NCBI GenBank assembly: GCA_946411525.1
Contig: CAMKEI010000004.1
Span: 28,446-92,445 of the forward strand
Length of the DNA: 64,000 bases
Direction: 5' to 3'
Source of the DNA: an uncultured Clostridia bacterium
GTDB taxonomy: Bacteria > Bacillota > Clostridia > Christensenellales > Aristaeellaceae
Positions 56,104 to 64,000 of the stretch are shown in pieces. Below the pieces are notes generated by a model. It was given only the letters and a program-made list of their open reading frames with translations, was not told where the DNA came from and did no database searches. Position 1 is the first letter of the stretch; the number at the start of each line of letters is the position of its first letter. Both the position numbers and the translations under genes were made by a program.

Positions 56104-59100
56104 ATGCACGTGAAGAAAAAGAAGACCTTCATACCGGTGTTCTGCCTGCAGATCCTTCTGTGTCTGTTTCTGAACTGGGGCGGTGATCAGCTGGTGTCCA
56201 GCTGGAACTGGCCGGTCTGGCTGGATTCAGCCGGTACAATGCTCTCGGCTTATCTGCTCGGCCCCTGGTGCGCTGCCATTATCGGCGGGACATACAATCT
56301 GCTGGGGCATATTCTGTACGGAATTCCGTGGTGGTACGCTCTGGTCAGCGTTGTGATCGGCCTGATTGCCGGCTTTGCCGCGAGAAGAAAATGGCTGGAT
56401 CATCTGCTTGGCACGATGACTACCGCCGCCATCATGGCTGCCGCCGTAGCGGTGACCGCCTATCCCATCAACATGATCCTGAACAACGGCAGTACCGGCA
56501 ATAACTGGGGAGACGCTGTAATCGGTTTCCTCGGTGAGGCCGGCATCCCGAACTGGATCAGCCTGTTTATTGCAGAGCTTTATGTTGAACTGCTGGACAA
56601 GCTGCTGATTCTGGTTGTCCTGTTCCTGATGACCGAGCTCATCAAGCTGATTCGGAACAAACTGAAAAATGAAGAAGAAACACCGGGAAAAGAAAAGGAC
56701 GGCGAAGCATCTGCCGCTGTGAAGGCACTGTCACTGATGACGGCTGCAGGGCTGTGCCTGGCCGGAGCGGGAACTGCTATACCCGCCGCACAGGCTGAAA
56801 GCGCAGGCATTCCATCTGAGTTCAGCTATAACGATTATGTCCAGACGATTTATTCCAGCACCAACGGCCTGCCCTGCGGCGAAGCGAATGATATTGCCAT
56901 TACCGGCGACGGGATCATCTGGATCGGCACATATGCCGGCCTGTACCGTTACAACGGGCAGGAATTCCGCTGGATGGACGGGTTTGATTCGGTCCGGAAT
57001 GTCAATTGCCTGTATGTGGACGAGGAAGGACGCCTCTGGATCGGCACGAACGACAACGGCCTGTCCATTGTGATCAACGAGCAGGTGGCCAATGTTATTG
57101 ACCAGAGCCAGAACCTGCCGGCCAACGCGGTCAAATCCATCATTAAGAGTTCCGACGGATACTACTATATCGGAACCACAGGCAGCATGCAGATCCTGAC
57201 GCTGAATAACGGCCTGAAACGGCTGAATACACTGTCCGAGGTGGCTTACGCGGATCATCTTGCCGCAGACAGCAAAGGCAATGTTGCCGCGGTGACCAAC
57301 GACGGCATCCTGTTCCTTATGCAACAGGGCCAGATCGTTTCATCCCGCCAGCTGCCGGAACGTCAGACCACATTCAGGAGCTGCGCATTTGATCCGGACG
57401 GGTATCTGCTGGCAGCAACATCCGGAAATGAAATATTCCGTTTTGATATCAGCAAAGGCTGGTTTGAGCTGCAGGACGTGACAGAGTGCCCGGAGCTCCA
57501 GAGCATACAGAACATGTATTTCCTGGAAAACGGGCAGATGTTCATGTGCGCGGACAACGGCGTTGCCTATATCGATACGAACGGCGAGTACGAGAAACTC
57601 AATACGAATGACTTTAACAATTCGATTGACAACATGCTGGTGGACTACCAGGGGAACCTGTGGTTCACTTCATCCCGGCTCGGGCTGATGCGGATGGCTG
57701 CTTCCGATTTCCGGGATATCTATACGACAGCCGGTATGGAGAACCGGGTGACGAATACGATTGTCCAGTGGAACGGCGTCTATTACTTCGGGACAGATAA
57801 AGGCATGGACGCTGTGAATCTGAAGGGAAAACGCCGCGTAACCGACGCGCTGACGGAAGAGTTTGCGGGAATCCGTATCCGCTGCATGACGGTGGATGAC
57901 CGGAATCGTCTGTGGATATGCACACACGGAAGAGGCTTGTATGAGATTGAACCGGACGGAACAGAATATGAGTACAGCAGGGAAAACGGTCTTTTCGGAA
58001 ACAAGGCGCGCGTAGTAACTCAGCTCCGGGACGGGACAATCCTCGTTTCCTGTGATACAGGACTGGGATTCTTCCGGGATCACGCAGTTGTGGACATGAT
58101 CTATTACTCCGATACAAAGATCAGCAGCAATACGGTCATGTCCATGACGGAGCTGCCGGACGGCAGAATCCTTGCCGGGACAGACGGAAACGGTATCGCC
58201 GTGATTGAGGACCGGAAGGTAACCCGGATGCTCACAAGAGCAGACGGGCTGAGCAGCGAGGTCATTCTTCGCACGGTGCCGGATGTGAAGACCGGCGGCG
58301 CTTTTATCGTAACAAGCAATGGACTGTGCTATATGAACACGGACGAAACCATCCGGAAGCTCGATAATTTTCCGTACTTCAACAACTACGATATCTGGAT
58401 CAAAGGCACAGACAGCCTGTTTGTACTGTCCAGTGCGGGAATCTATACTGTGGACCGGAATGAACTGCTCAGCGGCAAAGACGAAATATCCTACGATTTA
58501 CTGGATTCACGGCGCGGCCTGAACAGCAGCCTGACGGCGAATTCCTGGACCTGGTTTAACGATGAGACCGGTGAACTGTACCTGGCCTGCGATACCGGCG
58601 TGTTTGTGATCAACACCAACAGCTTTTCATCCGGCACGAAAGTATACCGGATGAGTGTTCCCACCATCCGGACGGACGGTGTAACCCACCGGGTGGACCG
58701 AAGCATGACGCAGAAGATCCCACGGGGCGTCAGCCGTATAGAAATACAGCCCGAGATCATTAACTATACGATCCAGGATCCCAATGTGGGATATATGCTT
58801 GAAGGCTTTGACCAGGACTGGACCATTGTGGCCCAGAACTCGCTGGGCACCATATCCTACACGAACCTGCCAGCGGGTGACTATGTGTTTCACCTGGCTG
58901 TCTTTGACAACAACCGGGAAAACGTGCTGGCGGAACGCACCTACAGCATTACCAAAGAAAAAGAAATGTATGACAACAGCTGGTTTGTCTTTTATATGCT
59001 TTCGGTTCCGATGTTTACAGTGGGATGGGTTACCTGGCTGCTGGTCAAGCGTCATGAACGGAAAATGGAAGAGCAACTGGCCATGGCGAACCGGCAGATC

Positions 59101-59823
59101 GAGATGGGCAAACAGACGGTGATCGCCATAGCGCGTACTGTCGATGCCAAGGATCAGCGAACCAGCGATCACAGCAAACGCGTCGCAATCTACTCCAAGC
59201 AGATTGCCCAGGCTTACGGACTGGACAGGAAGCAATGCCAGGATATCGAGTGGGCCGCACAGATGCATGATATCGGTAAGATCGGTATACCGGACGCTAT
59301 CCTGAACAAACCCGCCCGACTGACGGATGACGAGTATGCCGTTATGAAATCCCATACTGTACGCGGCGCGGAAATTCTGAAGGATTTTACACTGCTGGAC
59401 AACGTCATAGACGGTGCGCAGTATCACCATGAGCGGTATGACGGACGCGGCTACCCCCATGGACTGAGCGGGGAGGACATTCCGCTGTTTGCCAGAATCA
59501 TCGGAGTGGCGGACGCCTTTGACGCGATGACAGCCAACCGTATTTACCGTCAGCAGATGGACTTCAGCTATGTGCTCGGCGAAATGGAAAGAGGACGGGG
59601 AACCCAGTTTGATCCGACATTTGTGGATATTCTGCTGAAACTTATCAAAGACGGTACGATCGATCTGAACAAACTCTATCATGTCTCCAAAGAAGACAGC
59701 GATCAGGCGGAAAAGGCGGCGGCAGAAGCCAGGGCGTCAGGGGACAATAAGACGGAAGCGAATCCGTACAGTTCCGGCAGCGTTTCAGTGCGGAAGGATC
59801 CGGAGAAGGGAGACAAGGCATGA
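56104..59823 (+). CDS. Multidomain receptor: N-terminal ECF S-component-like membrane domain, two-component-regulator beta-propeller, Y_Y_Y domain, TM, HD-GYP phosphodiesterase
   Basis: N-term LSAYLLGPWCAAIIGGTYNLLGHIL; propeller repeats IWIGTYAGLYRYNG, LWIGTNDNGLSIV, LWFTSSRLGLMRM; HDIGKIGIPDAIL...HHERYDGRGYPHGL...ARIIGVADAFDAMTANRIYR. Confidence 0.88.
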   Translation: MHVKKKKTFIPVFCLQILLCLFLNWGGDQLVSSWNWPVWLDSAGTMLSAYLLGPWCAAIIGGTYNLLGHILYGIPWWYALVSVVIGLIAGFAARRKWLDHLLGTMTTAAIMAAAVAVTAYPINMILNNGSTGNNWGDAVIGFLGEAGIPNWISLFIAELYVELLDKLLILVVLFLMTELIKLIRNKLKNEEETPGKEKDGEASAAVKALSLMTAAGLCLAGAGTAIPAAQAESAGIPSEFSYNDYVQTIYSSTNGLPCGEANDIAITGDGIIWIGTYAGLYRYNGQEFRWMDGFDSVRNVNCLYVDEEGRLWIGTNDNGLSIVINEQVANVIDQSQNLPANAVKSIIKSSDGYYYIGTTGSMQILTLNNGLKRLNTLSEVAYADHLAADSKGNVAAVTNDGILFLMQQGQIVSSRQLPERQTTFRSCAFDPDGYLLAATSGNEIFRFDISKGWFELQDVTECPELQSIQNMYFLENGQMFMCADNGVAYIDTNGEYEKLNTNDFNNSIDNMLVDYQGNLWFTSSRLGLMRMAASDFRDIYTTAGMENRVTNTIVQWNGVYYFGTDKGMDAVNLKGKRRVTDALTEEFAGIRIRCMTVDDRNRLWICTHGRGLYEIEPDGTEYEYSRENGLFGNKARVVTQLRDGTILVSCDTGLGFFRDHAVVDMIYYSDTKISSNTVMSMTELPDGRILAGTDGNGIAVIEDRKVTRMLTRADGLSSEVILRTVPDVKTGGAFIVTSNGLCYMNTDETIRKLDNFPYFNNYDIWIKGTDSLFVLSSAGIYTVDRNELLSGKDEISYDLLDSRRGLNSSLTANSWTWFNDETGELYLACDTGVFVINTNSFSSGTKVYRMSVPTIRTDGVTHRVDRSMTQKIPRGVSRIEIQPEIINYTIQDPNVGYMLEGFDQDWTIVAQNSLGTISYTNLPAGDYVFHLAVFDNNRENVLAERTYSITKEKEMYDNSWFVFYMLSVPMFTVGWVTWLLVKRHERKMEEQLAMANRQIEMGKQTVIAIARTVDAKDQRTSDHSKRVAIYSKQIAQAYGLDRKQCQDIEWAAQMHDIGKIGIPDAILNKPARLTDDEYAVMKSHTVRGAEILKDFTLLDNVIDGAQYHHERYDGRGYPHGLSGEDIPLFARIIGVADAFDAMTANRIYRQQMDFSYVLGEMERGRGTQFDPTFVDILLKLIKDGTIDLNKLYHVSKEDSDQAEKAAAEARASGDNKTEANPYSSGSVSVRKDPEKGDKA

Positions 59824-61013
59824 AGAAACAGATTGCCCTGACAGCGGTTATCTGCGCTGCTGTGCTGATTGCGGCATCGATCCTGACCGGTTTCTGGGAC
59901 AGCTCCAAAAGCGCGAACGTCCTGAAAGTGGGCTTTGTCTATTCCGAGGATGAAAGCACACCCTACACTGCGAATTTCGTCAAGGCTCAGCGGGTGCTGG
60001 AGGATGAATACGGCAGCAGGATTGAGATCCTGTCGAAGAGCAACGTGCTCGGCCGCGAATGTGAGCAGCCGATCCGGGATCTTATCCGGGACGGCGCAAG
60101 TATTCTCTTCATAAACCTGGATACGGATATTCCGGTCATCCTGGCCCGGGAGTTTCCGCAGATCCAGTTCTGTCAGGCTTCCATGCCGACAATCAGCATC
60201 GAAGGGACGCCGGAAAATTACCACACCTTTAACGGGGAGATTTACCAGGCACGGTATGTCAGCGGTATTGCCGCCGGTATGAAGCTGCGCCAGCTTCTGG
60301 ACAGCGGCTCACTGCTGCCGCAGGACGCGCTGGTCGGTTACGTCGGCGCCAATTCCACCGCCGAGGTGATCTCAGGTTATACGGCGTTTCTGTTGGGCGT
60401 GAGAAGCGTGGCGCCGGAGGCGACCATGCGGGTCCGCTATACAGGAAGCTGGAGCAATTTTGCCGCGGAAAAGGAACAGACTCGGGAACTGATCAAAGAA
60501 GGATGCGTTATTATTGCGCAGCATGTCAATACGACAGCCCCCGCCGTGGCCTGCGAGGAAGCTGCCTCGTCAGGGCAGACGGTCTATCATGTCGGATATC
60601 ATCAGAGCATGCTGGATATCGCTCCTTCTTCTTCCCTGGTCAGCATCCGGACAAACTGGGCACCGTATGCTGTTCAGGCTGTACAGGCTGTCATGAATGA
60701 CCAGATCATTGAAAACGTGGTGGAAGCGCATGCCCACGGACGCGATCTGAGCGCAGGATTTGAAAGCGGATGGGTGGAACTGCTGGAACTGAATACATTT
60801 ATTGCCGCGGAGGGGACCCGGGAGAAAATCGATCATGCCATCGCAAACCTGATAAGGGGACGGACCAAAGTATTCAGCGGAAATTATACCGGCGTGAATC
60901 CGATCAATCCCGCCGACACAATCGATCTGAATACGGGATATACTGAATGTCAGTATTCTTCCAATCCATCCTTCGGGTATGTGCTGCGGGACTATATCAC
61001 GGTGGAAAACTGA
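59820..61013 (+). CDS. BMP (basic membrane protein/PnrA-like) family solute-binding protein
   Basis: VLKVGFVYSEDESTPYTANFVKAQRVLEDEYG, GEIYQARYVSGIAAGMKL, VGYVGANSTAEVISGYTAFLLGVRSV; 4-nt overlap with HD-GYP gene. Confidence 0.85.
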   Translation: MKKQIALTAVICAAVLIAASILTGFWDSSKSANVLKVGFVYSEDESTPYTANFVKAQRVLEDEYGSRIEILSKSNVLGRECEQPIRDLIRDGASILFINLDTDIPVILAREFPQIQFCQASMPTISIEGTPENYHTFNGEIYQARYVSGIAAGMKLRQLLDSGSLLPQDALVGYVGANSTAEVISGYTAFLLGVRSVAPEATMRVRYTGSWSNFAAEKEQTRELIKEGCVIIAQHVNTTAPAVACEEAASSGQTVYHVGYHQSMLDIAPSSSLVSIRTNWAPYAVQAVQAVMNDQIIENVVEAHAHGRDLSAGFESGWVELLELNTFIAAEGTREKIDHAIANLIRGRTKVFSGNYTGVNPINPADTIDLNTGYTECQYSSNPSFGYVLRDYITVEN

Positions 61014-61033
61014 AACAACCAAAGAATGCAAAT

Positions 61034-61066
61034 AAGAAGCGCGGTTCAGAATGAACCGCGCTTCTT
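61034..61066. terminator. Bidirectional terminator
   Basis: AAGAAGCGCGGTTC-AGAAT-GAACCGCGCTTCTT. Confidence 0.85.
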
Positions 61067-61078
61067 TGTGTATTGTGC

Positions 61079-61345
61079 TTATTCCAATTCCTTTTCTTTT
61101 TCCTTTTTTTCCCGGACCAGGCTGACAATCATCGAGATCAGGAAGAGGGGAAAACCAATAATTCCGGCGGGGATCCATACCTGGGAACAGAACGCGCCGA
61201 ACTGTTCCAACGCCAGATCATAGCGGTACCTTCTGGTCAGCGCACCGGGATTCTGATCAACCGCGAGTCCGACCGCAAAGATCACAATCAGGAGTATACC
61301 GATAAAAATCGCGACAGCGCCAGATTTTCTTCCTCTCATAAGCAC
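61079..61345 (-). CDS. Small two-TM membrane protein
   Basis: 88 aa, two hydrophobic segments, charged C-terminus VREKKEKEKELE. Confidence 0.55.
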   Translation of the reverse strand: MLMRGRKSGAVAIFIGILLIVIFAVGLAVDQNPGALTRRYRYDLALEQFGAFCSQVWIPAGIIGFPLFLISMIVSLVREKKEKEKELE

Positions 61346-61353
61346 ATTCCGCC

Positions 61354-62559
61354 TTACGGGGTGATGAATTTCTTATGGACCCAACCTTTATATCCGTTGT
61401 ATTCCACCTGGGCCCAAGTCCCTTCAATCTTCAGGACGGTGACAACATATCCGGCCTGCAGACGGCCAACGCCGTTCACATTGGAGGACCAGTCACCCTT
61501 CTGGCGGTGGAAGTTCAGATTGTTCACGTTGACAACGGCAGTGTATTGCACAAAAGGAGGCTTGGGCGTAGGCGTAACAGAGGGATCCAGCGTTACGATC
61601 GATCCTGCGTCAGCGGGCTTGGAAAGCTGAAGGAAACTGTTGTCCATGTAGCCTTTCCTGCCGTTATACTGGATATAGTCCCATTTTCTGTCATGCTCCA
61701 GGACAAGCACAGGGGCGCCGTAGGGTACCTTGAACTGAACTGAATAGTTCTTGGAATTGCCCTTGCGGACATTGACGGACTTTTTGTTCGCAGACACGAC
61801 ATAGGCGGTATATCCCTTGGAACCGACAGGTTCGGAACCGGGGGTCGCCGTCGGAGCAGGTTCGCTGGTATTCAGATACCTGGTCAGCATCCAGCCGGTG
61901 TTGCCGTTCACGGTAACCTTATCCCAGGTGCTGCTGTGTGAAATGACATGCACTTTGGTAGCAGCCGGATACTCCGCAATCCGCGGTGAATTGGTGTTGG
62001 CGCTGCTGTAGAGATTGACGGTATGCCCGCTCGCAATCAGCACCCAGGCGTCATAGTTCCCGCCGGACACAGCAGTAGTAGTAGATGCGGATCCGGAAGC
62101 CCTGACCTTTTTCTTGCTCAGCCGGCTGTTGATGATATAACCGGATCCGAGACTGCCCGCGCTGACATAATCGTAGTTGGTGCCGTGCGTCAGCACAGAA
62201 ACCCTGGTGCCTTTGGCAAGTTTGGCCACAGCACTCGCAGTCCCCTCAGGCCTTACACGCATGGATGTATCATCATAGGCAACCCATGCAGTGTAGGATT
62301 TGCTCTTGTTGAGGTACTTGGTCTGCACATACCCCTGGAATCCGTTGGAGAAGGTAACATAGGACCAGCCGTCCTTCGTGCTTTTGATGGTTGCGGCATA
62401 ATCCCTTCGATAACTGCCCAGCACCTGAGCACTGTCACTGGGCTGCATACGTACCACCAGCTTTGATGTGTTGACCCGGTACCAGGTCGCAGCGGAAGCG
62501 ATGCCTGCAGGGATTATCAGCACAAGCACAAGCAGCAGGGCGATCAAACGTTTTTTCAT
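61354..62559 (-). CDS. Secreted multi-SH3 (SH3b) domain protein
   Basis: Signal peptide MKKRLIALLLVLVLIIPAGIASA; repeats such as VRMQPSDSAQVLGSYRRDYAATIKSTKDGWSYVTFSNGFQGYVQTKYLN and VNVRKGNSKNYSVQFKVPYGAPVLVLEHDRKWDYIQYNGRKGYMDNSFLQ. Confidence 0.9.
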   Translation of the reverse strand: MKKRLIALLLVLVLIIPAGIASAATWYRVNTSKLVVRMQPSDSAQVLGSYRRDYAATIKSTKDGWSYVTFSNGFQGYVQTKYLNKSKSYTAWVAYDDTSMRVRPEGTASAVAKLAKGTRVSVLTHGTNYDYVSAGSLGSGYIINSRLSKKKVRASGSASTTTAVSGGNYDAWVLIASGHTVNLYSSANTNSPRIAEYPAATKVHVISHSSTWDKVTVNGNTGWMLTRYLNTSEPAPTATPGSEPVGSKGYTAYVVSANKKSVNVRKGNSKNYSVQFKVPYGAPVLVLEHDRKWDYIQYNGRKGYMDNSFLQLSKPADAGSIVTLDPSVTPTPKPPFVQYTAVVNVNNLNFHRQKGDWSSNVNGVGRLQAGYVVTVLKIEGTWAQVEYNGYKGWVHKKFITP

Positions 62560-62705
62560 AAGGGTTCCCTCCCAAATAGTAATACCAATATGAATAACCA
62601 TCGTGATTATATACAATTATTGTCGAAATGAAAACCCTTTCTGAAGATTTTTTTACAATAATATTATTAAAAAACAACGAATTAGTGACATGTTCTGAAA
62701 TCATC

Positions 62706-62766
62706 CACAAGATCTTGTGGTAAAAAAGCTCTTGACTTTATTACGGTAAAGCATTATCATGATAAA
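62706..62766 (+). promoter_or_regulatory. hisZ promoter with two perfect dyads
   Basis: CCACAAGATCTTGTGG (62706-62721), TTGACT (62733-62738)-N17-TATCAT (62756-62761), TTATCATGATAA (62755-62766). Confidence 0.65.
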
Positions 62767-62818
62767 GAAATTCAGCAGAAACGGTCTCCGGACCGGATGA
62801 TGCCACGGAGGTAACGAT

Positions 62819-63766
62819 ATGTTGATTGACGATCGGGTGATGAACGGACAGGAGCGGATCAGCTTCCTCCTTCGTTCGCTTTATTCAGAATACGGCTATG
62901 AACGCTACCGGATGAGCAAGTTTGAGGAGTATGATCTGTACAGCCGGAATAAGGATTTCCTGTTTTCTGAGGGTGTCATCACCTTTACGGATACAAACGG
63001 CCGGCTGATGGCGCTGAAACCGGACGTGACCCTTTCCATTGTCAAGAACAGGAAGGATACGCCCGGAGAAATCCAGAGACTGTACTATCATGAAAACGTA
63101 TACCGGGTTTCGGCGTCGGCGGACGGTTTCAGGGAACAGACGCAGGTCGGCCTGGAATGCATGGGCGCGGTGGACAGTGCCTGCATCGCGGAAGTTCTGA
63201 AACTGGCAGCGGAAAGCCTGAAACTGTGTTCCGGACAGTTTGTACTGGAGATCAGCCATGTCGGGATCCTGAACGCGTTTGTGGATGCGATCGCGCCGGA
63301 TGAAACCGTAAAGGATGAAATCCTCAGCTGCGCCGGGCAAAAGAATCTGCACGGGATCAGCAGGGTCTGCCGGGATAACCGGCTGGCCGAAGGTGTCGAG
63401 GATGCTCTGAAGCAGCTGCTGAGCCTTTACGGCACGCCCAGGACCGTGATGCCAAAGATCAGGGCACTGGCGGAGGAATACGGCGCAGGTGAAATGGCCG
63501 CGGAACTTGGCCGGGTCGTGGCCGGATTTACCGGCAGTGAACTGGAGGACAGAATCCTGATTGATTTTTCCGCTACGGGCGATATAAAGTATTACAACGG
63601 AATTGCGTTCAAAGGGTTCATCAGCGGGATTCCGGGCAGCGTGCTGAGCGGCGGGCAGTATGACACACTGATGAAGAAAATGGGACGGAAAGACCGGGCA
63701 ATCGGATTCGCCGTGTTCCTGGACATGCTGGAAAGACTGACAGAGGAGGGGGATTTCCGTGCTTAA
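62819..63766 (+). CDS. hisZ: ATP phosphoribosyltransferase regulatory subunit
   Basis: HisRS-like paralog: FTDTNGRLMALKPDVTLSIVKN, YYHENVYRVSASADGFREQTQVGLECMG. Confidence 0.92.
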   Translation: MLIDDRVMNGQERISFLLRSLYSEYGYERYRMSKFEEYDLYSRNKDFLFSEGVITFTDTNGRLMALKPDVTLSIVKNRKDTPGEIQRLYYHENVYRVSASADGFREQTQVGLECMGAVDSACIAEVLKLAAESLKLCSGQFVLEISHVGILNAFVDAIAPDETVKDEILSCAGQKNLHGISRVCRDNRLAEGVEDALKQLLSLYGTPRTVMPKIRALAEEYGAGEMAAELGRVVAGFTGSELEDRILIDFSATGDIKYYNGIAFKGFISGIPGSVLSGGQYDTLMKKMGRKDRAIGFAVFLDMLERLTEEGDFRA

Positions 63767-64000
63767 TATCGCGCTTCCAAAGGGCAGGCTCGGGGAAAAA
63801 GTGTATGCCATGTTCGCGAAGGCCGGCTTCGAATGTCCCGCAGTGATGGAAAACAGCCGGAAGCTGATCTTTGACAATGAAGAAGCCGGCGTGCGGTATT
63901 TCTGGGTCAAACCGTCAGACGTGGCAATCTACGTCGAGCGGGGAGCCGCCGATATCGGCGTGGCCGGCAAGGATATCCTGCTGGAGTACCGGCCGGACGT
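63759..64000 (+). CDS. hisG: ATP phosphoribosyltransferase catalytic subunit (short form), truncated by window end
   Basis: GTG start overlapping hisZ; VLNIALPKGRLGEKVYAMFAKAGFECP...DVAIYVERGAADIGVAGKDILLE. Confidence 0.93.
   Translation, partial: MLNIALPKGRLGEKVYAMFAKAGFECPAVMENSRKLIFDNEEAGVRYFWVKPSDVAIYVERGAADIGVAGKDILLEYRPD

Noticed and set aside
58627-59682. 351-aa minus strand ORF
   Set aside because: Antisense to the HD-GYP region, no domain
1-64000. CRISPR arrays, rRNA genes, intact transposons or prophage
   Set aside because: No regularly spaced repeats, rRNA-like sequence, complete transposase or phage structural genes seen in the window

Overview
64 kb of a single chromosome segment, probably from an anaerobic Firmicutes/Clostridia-type bacterium (inferred from gene content and signal style; no rRNA is present to confirm). 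It is mostly housekeeping: GH13, GH36, MscS, GT2, MFS, PepF, LUD, an antiporter, FprA, an argC-GNAT-argJ-argB-argD-carA-carB operon plus argG, mgtA, apt, and hisZ-hisG running off the end. There are two tRNAs (Arg-ACG, Val-GAC). I found no rRNA and no CRISPR array. The main accessory region is about 26.4-39.5 kb. It starts at tRNA-Val with a truncated tyrosine integrase and ends with a truncated serine-recombinase tail and a truncated BspA-like LRR gene. Between these scars lies a co-directional operon: an OYE/enoate-reductase flavoenzyme, a complete Liv-type ABC importer, two divergent paralogs of the L-2-amino-thiazoline-4-carboxylate (ATC) hydrolase family, an M20 amidohydrolase, a CyuA/YhaM-type L-cysteine desulfidase and a MarR regulator. 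I propose this as an undescribed import-and-degradation pathway for a thiazoline or N-carbamoyl/N-acyl cysteine type compound, ending in cysteine, then pyruvate, NH3 and H2S. Two other modules merit attention: a translationally coupled secreted cassette (beta-helix DUF4353-like, phosphodiester glycosidase, CotH kinase, PIG-L deacetylase), and a three-gene sensory unit in which two orphan solute-binding proteins flank a very large HD-GYP receptor. All family calls come from motif recognition in the supplied translations; no database search was run.
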